A stretch of DNA of 64,000 nucleotides, taken from NCBI GenBank assembly GCA_965206315.1, contig OZ242210.1, forward strand, positions 558,001 through 622,000. Direction: 5' to 3'. The notes under the pieces are model-generated. The model did not search any database and was not told the DNA's origin. It saw only the letters and a program-made list of their open reading frames with translations. This document shows, piece after piece, positions 35,277-43,142 of this stretch. Origin of the DNA: Bin16 sp965206315 (GTDB lineage Bacteria; Chloroflexota; Dehalococcoidia; Lucifugimonadales; Australimonadaceae). The position numbers and the translations under genes are program-made. Each line of letters begins with the position of its first letter. The stretch's first letter is position 1.

Positions 35277-35675
35277 TCAGCCCCCCGCCGGTGTGAAGTA
35301 CGGAAGCCGCAGGCCCTCCGGCCCGTCCCGGAACACCACGCGCACCGGCTCTCCCACCCGCAGCGACTCCGGCTCGGCGTCCACGACGTTCGTGAACATG
35401 CGCGGCCCTTCCTCCAGCTCCACGATGGCGGTCACGTACGGGACGATGGCCTGGAACGCCGGACTGGGGCCCCGGTACACCACGCTGTACGAGTACAGCA
35501 CGCCGTTGCCGGACGCCTCGCGCCACTCCGGTTCGGCGGCGGGGCACTTCGCGCAGAGCGGGCGGGCGTAGTACTGGTACACGTCGCACGCGGCGCAGTA
35601 CTGCAGCATGAGCTTTCCCTGCTCTACGCCGTCCCAGTACGGCTGCGTGACCGTGTTCACCCGCTCCATCGTCAT
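35277..35675 (-). CDS. DUF35 / OB-fold zinc-ribbon protein, thiolase partner
   Basis: 132 residues. N-terminal helix (TQPYWDGVEQGKLMLQ), rubredoxin-like zinc ribbon CAACDVYQYYARPLCAKC, then an OB fold (YSYSVVYRG ... VPYVTAIVELEEGPRMFTNVV). DUF35 proteins form complexes with SCP-x-type thiolases and with the Ltp2 steroid aldolase. ATG at 35675 overlaps the thiolase-like stop by 4 bp (ATGA), so the two are translationally coupled. Confidence 0.9.
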   Translation of the reverse strand: MTMERVNTVTQPYWDGVEQGKLMLQYCAACDVYQYYARPLCAKCPAAEPEWREASGNGVLYSYSVVYRGPSPAFQAIVPYVTAIVELEEGPRMFTNVVDAEPESLRVGEPVRVVFRDGPEGLRLPYFTPAGG

Positions 35676-36841
35676 GTCCCCAGCACCAGCGTGATGGACG
35701 ACGACGCGAGCGCCGCCGTTCCCTGCGATACCACGATCTTCGCCCCGGCGACCTGCCGCTCGCCGCACTCGCCGCGCAGCTGCCGCGTAGCCTCCACGAT
35801 GAAGTGCCCGTGCCCGCCGTTGTAGGAGAGCAGCCCCCCGTGCGTGTTCGTAGGCATGCTTCCGCCGAGGTCGATGTTCCCGTCCTCCACGAACGCGCCT
35901 CCCTCGCCCGGGCCGCAGAACCCCATGTTCTCCAGCGTCACCATAGCGGTGCTGGTGAACGAGTCGTACAGCTCCAGCACGTCGACCTCATCACGGCTGA
36001 TCCCTGCGGCGGCGAACGCCTCGTCTGCGGACTCGCGGATCGGGAACGACGTGATCGAGGGGGCCTGGTACGGGTTGTAGCCCTGGTGGGCCTGGCCGAG
36101 CCCGAGGAGGTACACGGGGTCGCGCCGGAGCGTGCTCGCGTATTCCGGGGTGGTCACGAGGATGGCGCTGCCCCAGTCCGAGATGAGCGCGCATTCGTCG
36201 CGGTGCAGCGGCCACGCGATGACGGGGCTGGCCAGCACGTCCTCGACGGTGACGGGCTTGCGGAGCTGCGCCCGTTCGTTGAGCGCGCCGTGCGCCCTGA
36301 ACGCGACTGCGATGCGCGCGAACTGCTCCGGCGTGGAGCCGTACTCGTACATGTGCCGCGTGGCCATCATCCCGTACAGCGCGGGAGCGGTCGGCCCGTA
36401 CGGGCCGTCGAACTCGTGGGGCGGCTCGAGGCTGCTCAGGTGCCCGACCTGCGAGCTCATCGCCTGCACCTTGTCCTGGCGCGAGAACTTGGACGCCCGG
36501 TTGTCGCCGTCCGCCACCATCACCGCCCTGCAACGCCCCGACTCGACCAGCGCGGCGGCGAGCGCCATGTTGGAGTGAGGCGTCGCTCCGCCCATCTGCA
36601 CCGCGGAGGTGAACTTGGGCCTGAGTCCCAGGTACTCGACCAGCCACGTCGAGAACATGTGGTGCGGCTCCGCGTCGGGACTCGACGTGAGCACCCCGTC
36701 TATCGAGGCGGGGTCTACGGGGCAGTCGGCCAGCAGGTCGAGGAACGCTTCCGCGTACAGCTGCACCGTCGTCTTGCCGGTGGCGCGCCCGCCGTGCGCC
36801 TCGCCGACTCCCGCAATCGCAACTCTGGGGTTCGTGGCCAT
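35672..36841 (-). CDS. Thiolase-fold lipid-transfer protein-like lyase lacking the catalytic Cys
   Basis: 389 residues of the SCP-x/nonspecific lipid-transfer thiolase family. The nucleophile position reads VQMGGATPHSN (82-91) with no Cys, and the C-terminal CxGGG is replaced by SQGTAAL, so thiolysis is unlikely. Tyr292 (LELYDSFT) and Tyr340 (GGLLSYNGGHG) sit where the Ltp2 retro-aldolase has its two catalytic tyrosines (recalled as Tyr294 and Tyr344). Likely a carbon-carbon lyase or aldolase acting on a beta-hydroxy acyl-CoA with the coupled DUF35 protein. First gene of the operon, behind a near-consensus promoter. Confidence 0.82.
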   Translation of the reverse strand: MATNPRVAIAGVGEAHGGRATGKTTVQLYAEAFLDLLADCPVDPASIDGVLTSSPDAEPHHMFSTWLVEYLGLRPKFTSAVQMGGATPHSNMALAAALVESGRCRAVMVADGDNRASKFSRQDKVQAMSSQVGHLSSLEPPHEFDGPYGPTAPALYGMMATRHMYEYGSTPEQFARIAVAFRAHGALNERAQLRKPVTVEDVLASPVIAWPLHRDECALISDWGSAILVTTPEYASTLRRDPVYLLGLGQAHQGYNPYQAPSITSFPIRESADEAFAAAGISRDEVDVLELYDSFTSTAMVTLENMGFCGPGEGGAFVEDGNIDLGGSMPTNTHGGLLSYNGGHGHFIVEATRQLRGECGERQVAGAKIVVSQGTAALASSSITLVLGT

Positions 36842-36885
36842 CGCCTCGCTCGCATCGTGGCGCTCACACAGGCCACGCGCGCAAC

Positions 36886-36914
36886 CTTATATGGGCGGGC
36901 GTGAACAGTGTCAA
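36886..36914 (-). promoter_or_regulatory. Near-consensus sigma70 promoter for the seven-gene operon
   Basis: Leftward TTGACA (36909-36914), 17 bp, TATAAG (36886-36891). It predicts a start near 36879 and a leader of about 38 nt before the thiolase-fold gene. This is the best promoter match in the window. No operator-like dyad overlaps it. Confidence 0.78.
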
Positions 36915-37003
36915 GGCGAGGCGGCCGGGACGAGCGCCGCGGTGTATCGCCCACCGGTTCCCGCTCCGCTATCCTTGCGCCACCATCGGGAGGAGGCGAC
37001 GCC

Positions 37004-38089
37004 ATGAGCAACAGCCGGGCCGCGGTGTTCACAGGGCAGGACAAGCCGCTGGAGATATGGGAGTTCCCCCAGTCGGACCCCGACGAGGGCGCGGTGGTCG
37101 TCCACATGGAGATGGCTGCCATCTGCGGCACCGACGCTCACGCCATCCACCACCCGGACACGCCGGCTCCCACCATCTTCGGACACGAGAACATCGGCAC
37201 CATCGCGGCGAGCCGCCTCGAGCGCAACACCGACGCGCTGGGGCAGCCGCTGAAGGAAGGCGACCGCGTCACTTTCCGCGCCTCGCCGTGCGGCCACTGC
37301 TTCAACTGCACCATCGGCGAGTTCTGCATGAACGTCCGCCAGCCCGGCTTCACGCCCTCGAATGAGCCGCCCTATCTGTACGGGGGGTTCGGCCAGCAGG
37401 TGCACCTCCCGCCGGACCCATGGCTCCTCCGCATACCGGACGACCTCTCGAACGAGCGCGCATTGCTGAGCGTCGTCGGCACCCACACGCTGCTCAACGG
37501 CTACGAACGCATCGGGGGGCTGAACCTCGGCGACACCGTCGTCATCCAGGGGTCGGGGCCGATGGGCATCGGCGGCCTGCTCCAGGCGAAGCTGCTCGGG
37601 GCCGGGCGCGTCATCGTGATCGGCGCGCCCACCGGACGGCTCGCGCTCGCCACGCGCCTCGGCGCTGACGAGACGATAGACATCAACCGGTTGACCGGCG
37701 CGGACGAGCGCGTCGAGGCCGTGATGGACCTGACCGGCGGACGCGGCGCGGACGTCGTGGTCGAGTGCTCCGGCGCGATCGGCGCGACGCAGGAGGGGCT
37801 GCGCATGGTCCGCTTCGGGGGGAAGCACCTCCTCGTCGGCCCGTGGACCGACTACGGGACGCAGGACATCAACCCCACGCTCATCACGAAGAAGGCGCTG
37901 CGCGTCAGCGGGGTCGTCGCATCGGAGCCGCGCCACATCGTCCGCTCGATGGAGGCCCTGCGCTCGATGATCGACGTACCGGTCGAGGACCTCGTCACCC
38001 ACCAGTTCCCGCTCGCGCAGGTGAACGAGGCATTCGAGGTGCACGAGTCGCTTGAGGCGATGGTCGCCGTCATCCTCCCGAACGGATAA
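37004..38089 (+). CDS. Zinc-dependent medium-chain alcohol dehydrogenase
   Basis: 361 residues. ATG at 37004 has AGGAGG 8 nt upstream; a longer frame to 36908 is non-coding in character. Catalytic zinc: Cys41 (CGTDAH), His61-Glu62 (FGHENIG). Structural zinc lobe with Cys96, Cys99, Cys102 and Cys108 (CGHCFNCTIGEFC). NAD motif GSGPMGIGGLLQAK and acidic-poor IGAPTGRLAL. Closest in layout to threonine/sorbitol/alcohol dehydrogenases; substrate unknown. An SDR follows after 48 bp. Confidence 0.9.
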   Translation: MSNSRAAVFTGQDKPLEIWEFPQSDPDEGAVVVHMEMAAICGTDAHAIHHPDTPAPTIFGHENIGTIAASRLERNTDALGQPLKEGDRVTFRASPCGHCFNCTIGEFCMNVRQPGFTPSNEPPYLYGGFGQQVHLPPDPWLLRIPDDLSNERALLSVVGTHTLLNGYERIGGLNLGDTVVIQGSGPMGIGGLLQAKLLGAGRVIVIGAPTGRLALATRLGADETIDINRLTGADERVEAVMDLTGGRGADVVVECSGAIGATQEGLRMVRFGGKHLLVGPWTDYGTQDINPTLITKKALRVSGVVASEPRHIVRSMEALRSMIDVPVEDLVTHQFPLAQVNEAFEVHESLEAMVAVILPNG

Positions 38090-38137
38090 CCGGCAACCGC
38101 CGTCCGGCGGACACAGGCCGCCACTACGAGGAGACCC

Positions 38138-38878
38138 ATGCGCCTGCAGAACAGGACGATCATCGTAACCGGGTCCGGACGCAACATCGGCGAGGGCATC
38201 GCCCACACCCTCGCTGACGAGGGCGCGCGTGTTGCCGTCGTGGACATCATCCGCGAGCGCGCCGAGTCCGTCGCCGCCGCCATCAACGCCGCCCACGCCG
38301 ATGCGGCGCTCCCCATCGCCTGCGACGTCACCAACAGCGCAGACGTTCAGGCGATGGTCGCCGGAGTCGTCGACGCCTGGGGCGACATCTACGCCCTCGT
38401 GAACAACGTCGGCGTCGTCGACCGGAAGAACATCCTCGAGACCGACGAGGCCGAGTGGGACCGGGTCATCAACATCTCCCTCAAGAGCGTCTTCCTCGTC
38501 TCCAGGTGCGTCGCCCAGCGCATGGTCGATCAGGGCCACGGCGGGCGCATCATCAACATCGGCTCCACCTCCGGGCTCGCGGGACGCACGGGCGCCGTCG
38601 CCTACCCCTCCGCGAAAGCCGGGGTCTACAACCTCAGCCGCTCGCTCGCCATCCAGCTCGCCCCGCACGGCATCAGGGTCAACACGGTTACTCCCAACCG
38701 CATACTCACCGAGGCCGAGCCGGGCGCTCCCCCGCGGACCTGGCAGGTCACCAACCTCGTGGGCAGGCAGGGCACTCCGCAGGATGTTGCGGCCGCGGTC
38801 GCCTTCCTCGCCTCCGACGAGGCCGACTTCATCACCGGTTCCGATATCACCGTTGACGGCGGCGTTCGCGCCGGATAA
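38138..38878 (+). CDS. SDR-family NAD(P)-dependent oxidoreductase
   Basis: 246 residues. Cofactor motif TGSGRNIGEGIA (G-x3-G-x-G), NNVG, catalytic Ser in IGSTSGLAG and Tyr/Lys in AYPSAKAG. C-terminus has the common DITVDGG. A 3-oxoacyl/alcohol dehydrogenase type; substrate unknown. Its close spacing with the preceding zinc dehydrogenase suggests one transcript. Confidence 0.92.
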   Translation: MRLQNRTIIVTGSGRNIGEGIAHTLADEGARVAVVDIIRERAESVAAAINAAHADAALPIACDVTNSADVQAMVAGVVDAWGDIYALVNNVGVVDRKNILETDEAEWDRVINISLKSVFLVSRCVAQRMVDQGHGGRIINIGSTSGLAGRTGAVAYPSAKAGVYNLSRSLAIQLAPHGIRVNTVTPNRILTEAEPGAPPRTWQVTNLVGRQGTPQDVAAAVAFLASDEADFITGSDITVDGGVRAG

Positions 38879-38931
38879 GAGCGGGTTCAGAAGCGAGATG
38901 GCCTATCCGGCGGGATGGATTCGATAGCACT

Positions 38932-39015
38932 TGGTGGGGAAGGGGAGACTCGAACTCCCACGCCCGAGGGCACATGATCCTAAATCATGCGCGTCTGCCG
39001 TTCCGCCACTTCCCC
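38932..39015 (-). tRNA. tRNA-Leu (anticodon TAG)
   Basis: Class II tRNA with long variable arm, 84 nt. Minus strand starts GGGGAAGTGGCGGAACGGCAG at 39015. Acceptor GGGGAAG pairs with CTTCCCC. Anticodon loop TTTAGGA holds TAG (38980-38982). T-loop TTCGAGT. CCA encoded at 38932-38934. Confidence 0.96.
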
Positions 39016-39043
39016 GCCGACGCTCCTATCGTACCGCACCTGC

Positions 39044-39562
39044 CTAGAACCGGCGCCTGCGGCGGCGGGGTAGACGGCGGCGGGGAGTTGGAGCAGGCCC
39101 TGGGCTCGGCGGCGCTTCCACTGACTCACGGGCTTGGGGTTCGGTTGCACGCACGTCCGGTGTCGCGACTGGTTCAGCAGGTGGTCTGGGGCGCAGGTAG
39201 ATAAGCGCGAGCAGCACCATGAGCGGGTGCACGAAGATCATCTGTGTAACCAGCTGCAGGAAGCCCACCCCGACGCCCGCGATAGACCATCGCATGGAGT
39301 TCATGCGCTTGCGACGCGCCATCAGGGGGATCAGCCCCACAGGCACGATGAGCAGGCCCAGGTAGACGGTCTGTTCCGTCGAACTCACTTGCCGCGTTAC
39401 CTCGATAGTCTCGTCGGTATCCTGTGCTGGGGTTTCGCTTTGCTCGGCTGTCCCCCCGAACATCAAGGCAGCCGCAAGGAGCAGGGCGATGCTGGTGAAA
39501 AAGGCGAGCGGCCAGGCGAAGAGCGGCGACATCGAGAAGAGGAACGGCGTTTTCTTCTGCAT
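39044..39562 (-). CDS. Predicted membrane protein with Arg-rich tail
   Basis: About 172 residues from the ATG MQKKTPFLF. Hydrophobic segments at about 12-35 (LFAWPLAFFTSIALLLAAALMF), 65-83 (YLGLLIVPVGLIPLMA) and 95-125 (GVGVGFLQLVTQMIFVHPLMVLLALIYL), separated by an acidic loop (ETPAQDTDETIEVTRQ). The tail is Pro/Glu-rich and ends PRRRLPRRRRRRF. No family recognised. The positive C-terminus fits a cytoplasmic, perhaps nucleic-acid-contacting or phospholipid-contacting end. It is adjacent to tRNA-Leu on the same strand. Confidence 0.55.
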   Translation of the reverse strand: MQKKTPFLFSMSPLFAWPLAFFTSIALLLAAALMFGGTAEQSETPAQDTDETIEVTRQVSSTEQTVYLGLLIVPVGLIPLMARRKRMNSMRWSIAGVGVGFLQLVTQMIFVHPLMVLLALIYLRPRPPAEPVATPDVRATEPQARESVEAPPSPGPAPTPRRRLPRRRRRRF

Positions 39563-39591
39563 GCCGGAAGCGTACACGACCGCGCCAGCGC

Positions 39592-39620
39592 TTGACACCG
39601 CTACCGTACACTCGCACGAT
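39592..39620 (+). promoter_or_regulatory. Candidate promoter for alpha/beta hydrolase
   Basis: Perfect TTGACA (39592-39597) with a weak -10 CACGAT (39615-39620) at 17 bp spacing. Supported mainly by the -35 box. Confidence 0.4.
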
Positions 39621-39666
39621 ACACAGGCGCACCCGGCAGGGGCGCATTTTCATGACGGAGGACGAC

Positions 39667-40497
39667 ATGAGCGTAGACCTGGGTGGCCTCACGATAGATA
39701 ACGCCGAAGAGAAGTTCGTGGAGATGAGCCACGGCACGACCCGCTATATCGAGGCGGGCGACGGCTATCCCACCATACTTCTGCACGGCGTCGGCTACAC
39801 GAGCGGCGCTCACGACTGGATGCTGAACATCGGGCCGCTCTCCAGCAAGCTGCGGGTCATCGCGGTAGATGCCCTAGCGTGGGGCAAGGGCGAGGGCTGG
39901 CTCGATCAGGAGTACTCGTTCGCCTACCTCGTGGACTTCCTGCGCGAGTTCCAGGACGTGCTCGGCCTGGAGAAGACCAACCTCGTGGGCCACTCCATGG
40001 GTGGTTGGCTCGCGTCGCTGTTCGGCTACGAGAGCCCGCATCGGCTCAACAAGCTCGTCCTCGTGGCCAGCGGCGGAGCGATGCCGCGTCAGTTGCCGAG
40101 CATGGTGCAGTTCCAGCCCCCCTCGCGCGACCAGATCCTCTCCAGCCAGCAGATCAGGGTGAACGCGGACGTGGACCTCGAAGGGCTGACCGATTACCTC
40201 CACGCGCTCACCCAGAACCCGGAGCGGCTCGCGGCCTATCAGCGCGTGCTGAACCACATGAACAACATGGAGACGCGGCGCCGCTACAACACCGTCCGCC
40301 GCTTCCCGCACATCCCCGTGCCCACGCTCGTGGTCTGGGGCAGGAACGACTCGACGAACGCGCTCGAGATGGGCGAGATGACCCACGCGGGCATCCCCGG
40401 CTCGAAGATGGTGGTCATCGACGATTGTGACCACTGGGTCCCGACCGGGGCGTCGGAGGAGCTGAACGCCGCGCTGCTCGACTTCCTGCCGGACTAG
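39667..40497 (+). CDS. Alpha/beta hydrolase
   Basis: 276 residues. Oxyanion segment LLHGVGYTSGAHDW, nucleophile Ser110 in GHSMGG, acid likely in VWGRNDSTN, and His in DDCDHWVPTGASEELN. Resembles meta-cleavage-product hydrolases and esterases. Start at 39667 chosen for GGAGG 5 nt upstream; an ATG at 39652 would add five residues. Precedes the VapBC module by 79 bp. Confidence 0.87.
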   Translation: MSVDLGGLTIDNAEEKFVEMSHGTTRYIEAGDGYPTILLHGVGYTSGAHDWMLNIGPLSSKLRVIAVDALAWGKGEGWLDQEYSFAYLVDFLREFQDVLGLEKTNLVGHSMGGWLASLFGYESPHRLNKLVLVASGGAMPRQLPSMVQFQPPSRDQILSSQQIRVNADVDLEGLTDYLHALTQNPERLAAYQRVLNHMNNMETRRRYNTVRRFPHIPVPTLVVWGRNDSTNALEMGEMTHAGIPGSKMVVIDDCDHWVPTGASEELNAALLDFLPD

Positions 40498-40516
40498 GTG
40501 AGCAACAGCCTCCCGC

Positions 40517-40546
40517 TTGAGAGGATTCATACCCTGGCGGTATGAT
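40517..40546 (+). promoter_or_regulatory. Promoter of the vapBC module
   Basis: TTGAGA (40517-40522), 18 bp, TATGAT (40541-40546). Start expected near 40553; the antitoxin ATG at 40577 then has GGGAG in front. Confidence 0.62.
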
Positions 40547-40576
40547 TGTTCCAGTATGCATCCTGCGGGAGTCACC

Positions 40577-40810
40577 ATGAAGATTGGCGAACGTGGCCAG
40601 GTCACCATCCCGAAGCGCCTCCGCGACCGCTTCGGGATGAACCAGAACGTCGAGGTAGAGATCGTCGAAGCGCCCGGCGGGCTGCTCATCCGCAAGTGCA
40701 TCGGAGACGTCCACCCGGTCGACCGCATCACCGGCATCCTGAAGGGCCGCCCCCTGCCGGGCGGAGTCGCCACCGTCGACGAGTACATCGAAGACATCCG
40801 GGGGAGATGA
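40577..40810 (+). CDS. AbrB/MazE-fold antitoxin (VapB type)
   Basis: 77 residues. Swapped-hairpin DNA-binding start MKIGERGQVTIPKRLRDRFGM (motif given in part: GQVTIPKRLRDRFG), then NVEVEIVEAPGGLLIRK. The C-terminal half (ILKGRPLPGGVATVDEYIEDIR) would wrap the toxin. ATG at 40577 preferred for its GGGAG site; an ATG at 40556 would be nearly leaderless. Stop overlaps the toxin start (ATGA at 40807-40810). Expected to repress its own promoter with the toxin. Confidence 0.9.
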   Translation: MKIGERGQVTIPKRLRDRFGMNQNVEVEIVEAPGGLLIRKCIGDVHPVDRITGILKGRPLPGGVATVDEYIEDIRGR

Positions 40811-41205
40811 TCACTACCACCGACACGAATGTTCTGCTGGACATCCTCCTCCAGATCGAACCGGACTGGAGACTCTCACAGCAATGGCTGCGCGACGCGT
40901 ACGAAACGGGAGCGATTCTCGTCTGCGATGTGGCGTACGCGGAACTCGTGCCCGCATTCGATGACAAGGGGAGCCTCGATGAGGCGCTTGCTGAGATTGG
41001 CGCTTCGGTCTCACCCATAGACACCGACATCGCCTACGAGGCCGGCAGGCGATGGGGGCAGTATCGCCGGGCCGGGGGACCGAGGGCGCGGATACTCGCC
41101 GATTTCCTGATCGGCGCGCACGCACTCGCCACGGCCGACGCTTTCCTTACACGGGACCGGGGCTTCTACGCCACCTACTTCCCCGAACTGAAAGTCGCTG
41201 ACTGA
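40807..41205 (+). CDS. PIN-domain ribonuclease toxin (VapC type)
   Basis: 132 residues. Acidic active-site set: Asp in TTTDTNVLLD, Glu in AYAELVPAF, Asp in RILADFLIGAHA, and Asp in LTRDRGFY. Metal-dependent RNA cleavage, in known members often at tRNA or rRNA. Translationally coupled with the antitoxin by a 4 bp overlap, the classical arrangement. Confidence 0.92.
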   Translation: MITTTDTNVLLDILLQIEPDWRLSQQWLRDAYETGAILVCDVAYAELVPAFDDKGSLDEALAEIGASVSPIDTDIAYEAGRRWGQYRRAGGPRARILADFLIGAHALATADAFLTRDRGFYATYFPELKVAD

Positions 41206-41221
41206 CGGGAGTCCCCGCTCG

Positions 41222-41584
41222 TCAGTCGAGCACCTCCACACGGAACAGGTGGCTGCCCGCGACGCGCGCCTCGACAGTGTCCAGCGCGTCTTCCTTCTCG
41301 AGGATGCGCGTGAGGAGTGCGCGCTTCTCGTCGACGTCGCGCACCAGCGTGGCGCGCGCTCGCAGGTCGCGCTGCACGCTCTCCTTCAGGTGATAGGTGA
41401 ACTCCGGGTTCGCGAGCAGATTGGCAGCCCAGTCGCGCGGGCCGGGGTTGTTGGAGAGATACGGTTGGCCGTCCAACTGGCGCAGCCGCACCTCCTTGCG
41501 ATGCGGCTTCCCGCTCTTGCGGCCGGTGGTCGTGATATCGACGAGTCTGTCCGTCTCCAGTGCCTGGCGTGCTGCGTCGTCCAA
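41222..41584 (-). CDS. Nitroreductase-family deazaflavin (F420)-dependent oxidoreductase-like
   Basis: About 120 residues. Reads TDRLVDITTTGRKSGKPHRKEVRLRQLDGQPYLSNNPGPRDWAANLLANPEF in segments. The TTGRKSG...R block and Asp-Trp-ANLLANP block are the DDN/pyridoxamine-oxidase-like F420 family signature. Short for the family (about 130-150). TTG at 41584 chosen because the preceding VOC gene stops at 41614 and GGAG lies 8 nt before. F420 use is inferred from family. Confidence 0.75.
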   Translation of the reverse strand: MDDAARQALETDRLVDITTTGRKSGKPHRKEVRLRQLDGQPYLSNNPGPRDWAANLLANPEFTYHLKESVQRDLRARATLVRDVDEKRALLTRILEKEDALDTVEARVAGSHLFRVEVLD

Positions 41585-41613
41585 GGTGCCCGCTCCTTCG
41601 CGGTGGTATGTGG

Positions 41614-42015
41614 TCAGTTGGTCAGCGAGCTGGCGATGTAGGTGTGAGTGATGACTTCCCACACGTGGCCGTTCTCGCACTCGAAGTAGAAGCCACGGCC
41701 CTGGTGCTTGTAGTTGATCTTGCCGTCCGTGCGCGTACCGGGCCCGCTGCCGTACACCACGCCCTCGTCCTTGATCCGTCCCAGGATCTCGTCGAACTCC
41801 TGGTCGGAGGCGAGGAACGCGTAGTGATTGGAGCGCGGCTTCGCCTCGCCTTCCTTCAGGTCGTCGAAGTCCAGCGTGAGCTTGTCGTTGATCTTCACCG
41901 GCGCGAAGTGGCCGTAGGGGCCGTCGTACGTGAGTCCGAACATCCGCGCGATGAACTCGGCGGACTTCACCTTGTCGTAAGCCGGGACGATCGTGTGGTC
42001 CAACTGAAGCGCCAT
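41614..42015 (-). CDS. VOC-superfamily (glyoxalase/dioxygenase-like) protein
   Basis: 133 residues, two beta-alpha-beta-beta-beta modules: start MALQLDHTIVPAYDKVKSAEF, end GRGFYFECENGHVWEVITHTY. Potential metal ligands His7, an acidic residue mid-chain and Glu in WEVITH, as in ring-cleaving or lactoylglutathione-type enzymes. Substrate unknown. Co-directional with and 29 bp upstream of the F420-type gene. Confidence 0.85.
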   Translation of the reverse strand: MALQLDHTIVPAYDKVKSAEFIARMFGLTYDGPYGHFAPVKINDKLTLDFDDLKEGEAKPRSNHYAFLASDQEFDEILGRIKDEGVVYGSGPGTRTDGKINYKHQGRGFYFECENGHVWEVITHTYIASSLTN

Positions 42016-42137
42016 GGCTGACCTCCCTGTCTATCTCCCAGGTTCTGCTCACAGCATACTCCCGCCGGCAAGCCTCTGCGAGAGGCAGCGCGCGATGGTA
42101 GGCTTGCGCCGCACACCACTGCGAAGGGCGACATTCC

Positions 42138-43136
42138 ATGATCATCGACATGCACACGCACATCGTCCCGAAGGACTTCCCCTTCCTCTCCGACCGTCCG
42201 TCTGGCGACGCATTCCCCTCGATGGCTCCGAAAGACGACGAGCGCTCCACCATCATGATCAGCGGAGAGGAGTACCGGACGGTGCGCAACGTCTGCTGGG
42301 ACGCTCCGAAGCGCGCAGCCGAGATGAGCAGCCAGGGCACGGATAAGCAGGTGCTCTCTCCCCTGCCCGAACTGCTGATGTACCACCTAGACCCGAAGGA
42401 CGGGGCCGACCTCGCTCGGCACCTGAACGAGACCATCGCCGGCATGGTCGCCGCCGAGCCGGAGCGCTTCTACGGCCTCGGCTCCGTGCCGATGCAGGAC
42501 GTCGAGCTCGCCGTCGCGGAGCTGGGCGTCATCAAGGAACTCGGCCTGCATGGCGTCGAGATACGCTCCAACATCGAAGGGCGCAGCCTCGGTGAGGAGC
42601 GGTTCCGTCCCTTCTTCAACGAGGCTGCCTCACTCGGACTCGCGGTCTTTCCGCACGCCAACCGCCCTACGTTCGCGGACAGGCTGGCCCACATCCCGCC
42701 CATCGTGGCGGACGCGCCGCTCGGCTTCCCCATCGAGTCCGGGCTGGCGGGCGCCTCCATCATCTGGAGCGGCCTGCTCGAAGAGCTGCCGGACCTGCGC
42801 ATCTGCATCAGCCACGGTGGCGGCGTACTCATGCAACTGCTCGCCCGCAGCGATGAGAACTGGCACTCGCGCGAACCCGTACGCAAGCTCCTTCCCAAAG
42901 CGCCGATGGAGTATGCGTCCATGCTCTACTACGACGACATCACGTTCGGCACGGCTCCGCTGCGCTACCTGATAGACCACGTCGGCGCGGGGCAGGTGAT
43001 GATCGGTTCCGACTGGCAAGGCACAGGCCCCAAGACGCCGTCGCCGGAGGAAGAGTTCGATGCGCTCGGCCTCGGACCGGAGGAGCGCGAACTCATCGGC
43101 TGGAAGAACGCGCTCCGCTACCTGGGAGTGGAGTAG
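42138..43136 (+). CDS. Amidohydrolase-2 family metal-dependent hydrolase/decarboxylase
   Basis: 332 residues, TIM barrel. HxH metal site at His6 and His8 (DMHTHIVP), barrel His in FPHANRP, CISHGGG at about 225 and Asp in IGSDWQGTG near 290. This is the ACMSD-like branch, which decarboxylates or hydrolyses aromatic and semialdehyde acids. Divergent from the VOC/F420 pair. Substrate unknown. Confidence 0.9.
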   Translation: MIIDMHTHIVPKDFPFLSDRPSGDAFPSMAPKDDERSTIMISGEEYRTVRNVCWDAPKRAAEMSSQGTDKQVLSPLPELLMYHLDPKDGADLARHLNETIAGMVAAEPERFYGLGSVPMQDVELAVAELGVIKELGLHGVEIRSNIEGRSLGEERFRPFFNEAASLGLAVFPHANRPTFADRLAHIPPIVADAPLGFPIESGLAGASIIWSGLLEELPDLRICISHGGGVLMQLLARSDENWHSREPVRKLLPKAPMEYASMLYYDDITFGTAPLRYLIDHVGAGQVMIGSDWQGTGPKTPSPEEEFDALGLGPEERELIGWKNALRYLGVE

Positions 43137-43142
43137 CCCGAG

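Noticed and set aside
41222..42445. A single 407-residue protein
   Set aside because: The frame runs through the VOC gene in another phase. Only the segment after the VOC stop (from about 41584) has the F420-oxidoreductase signature.
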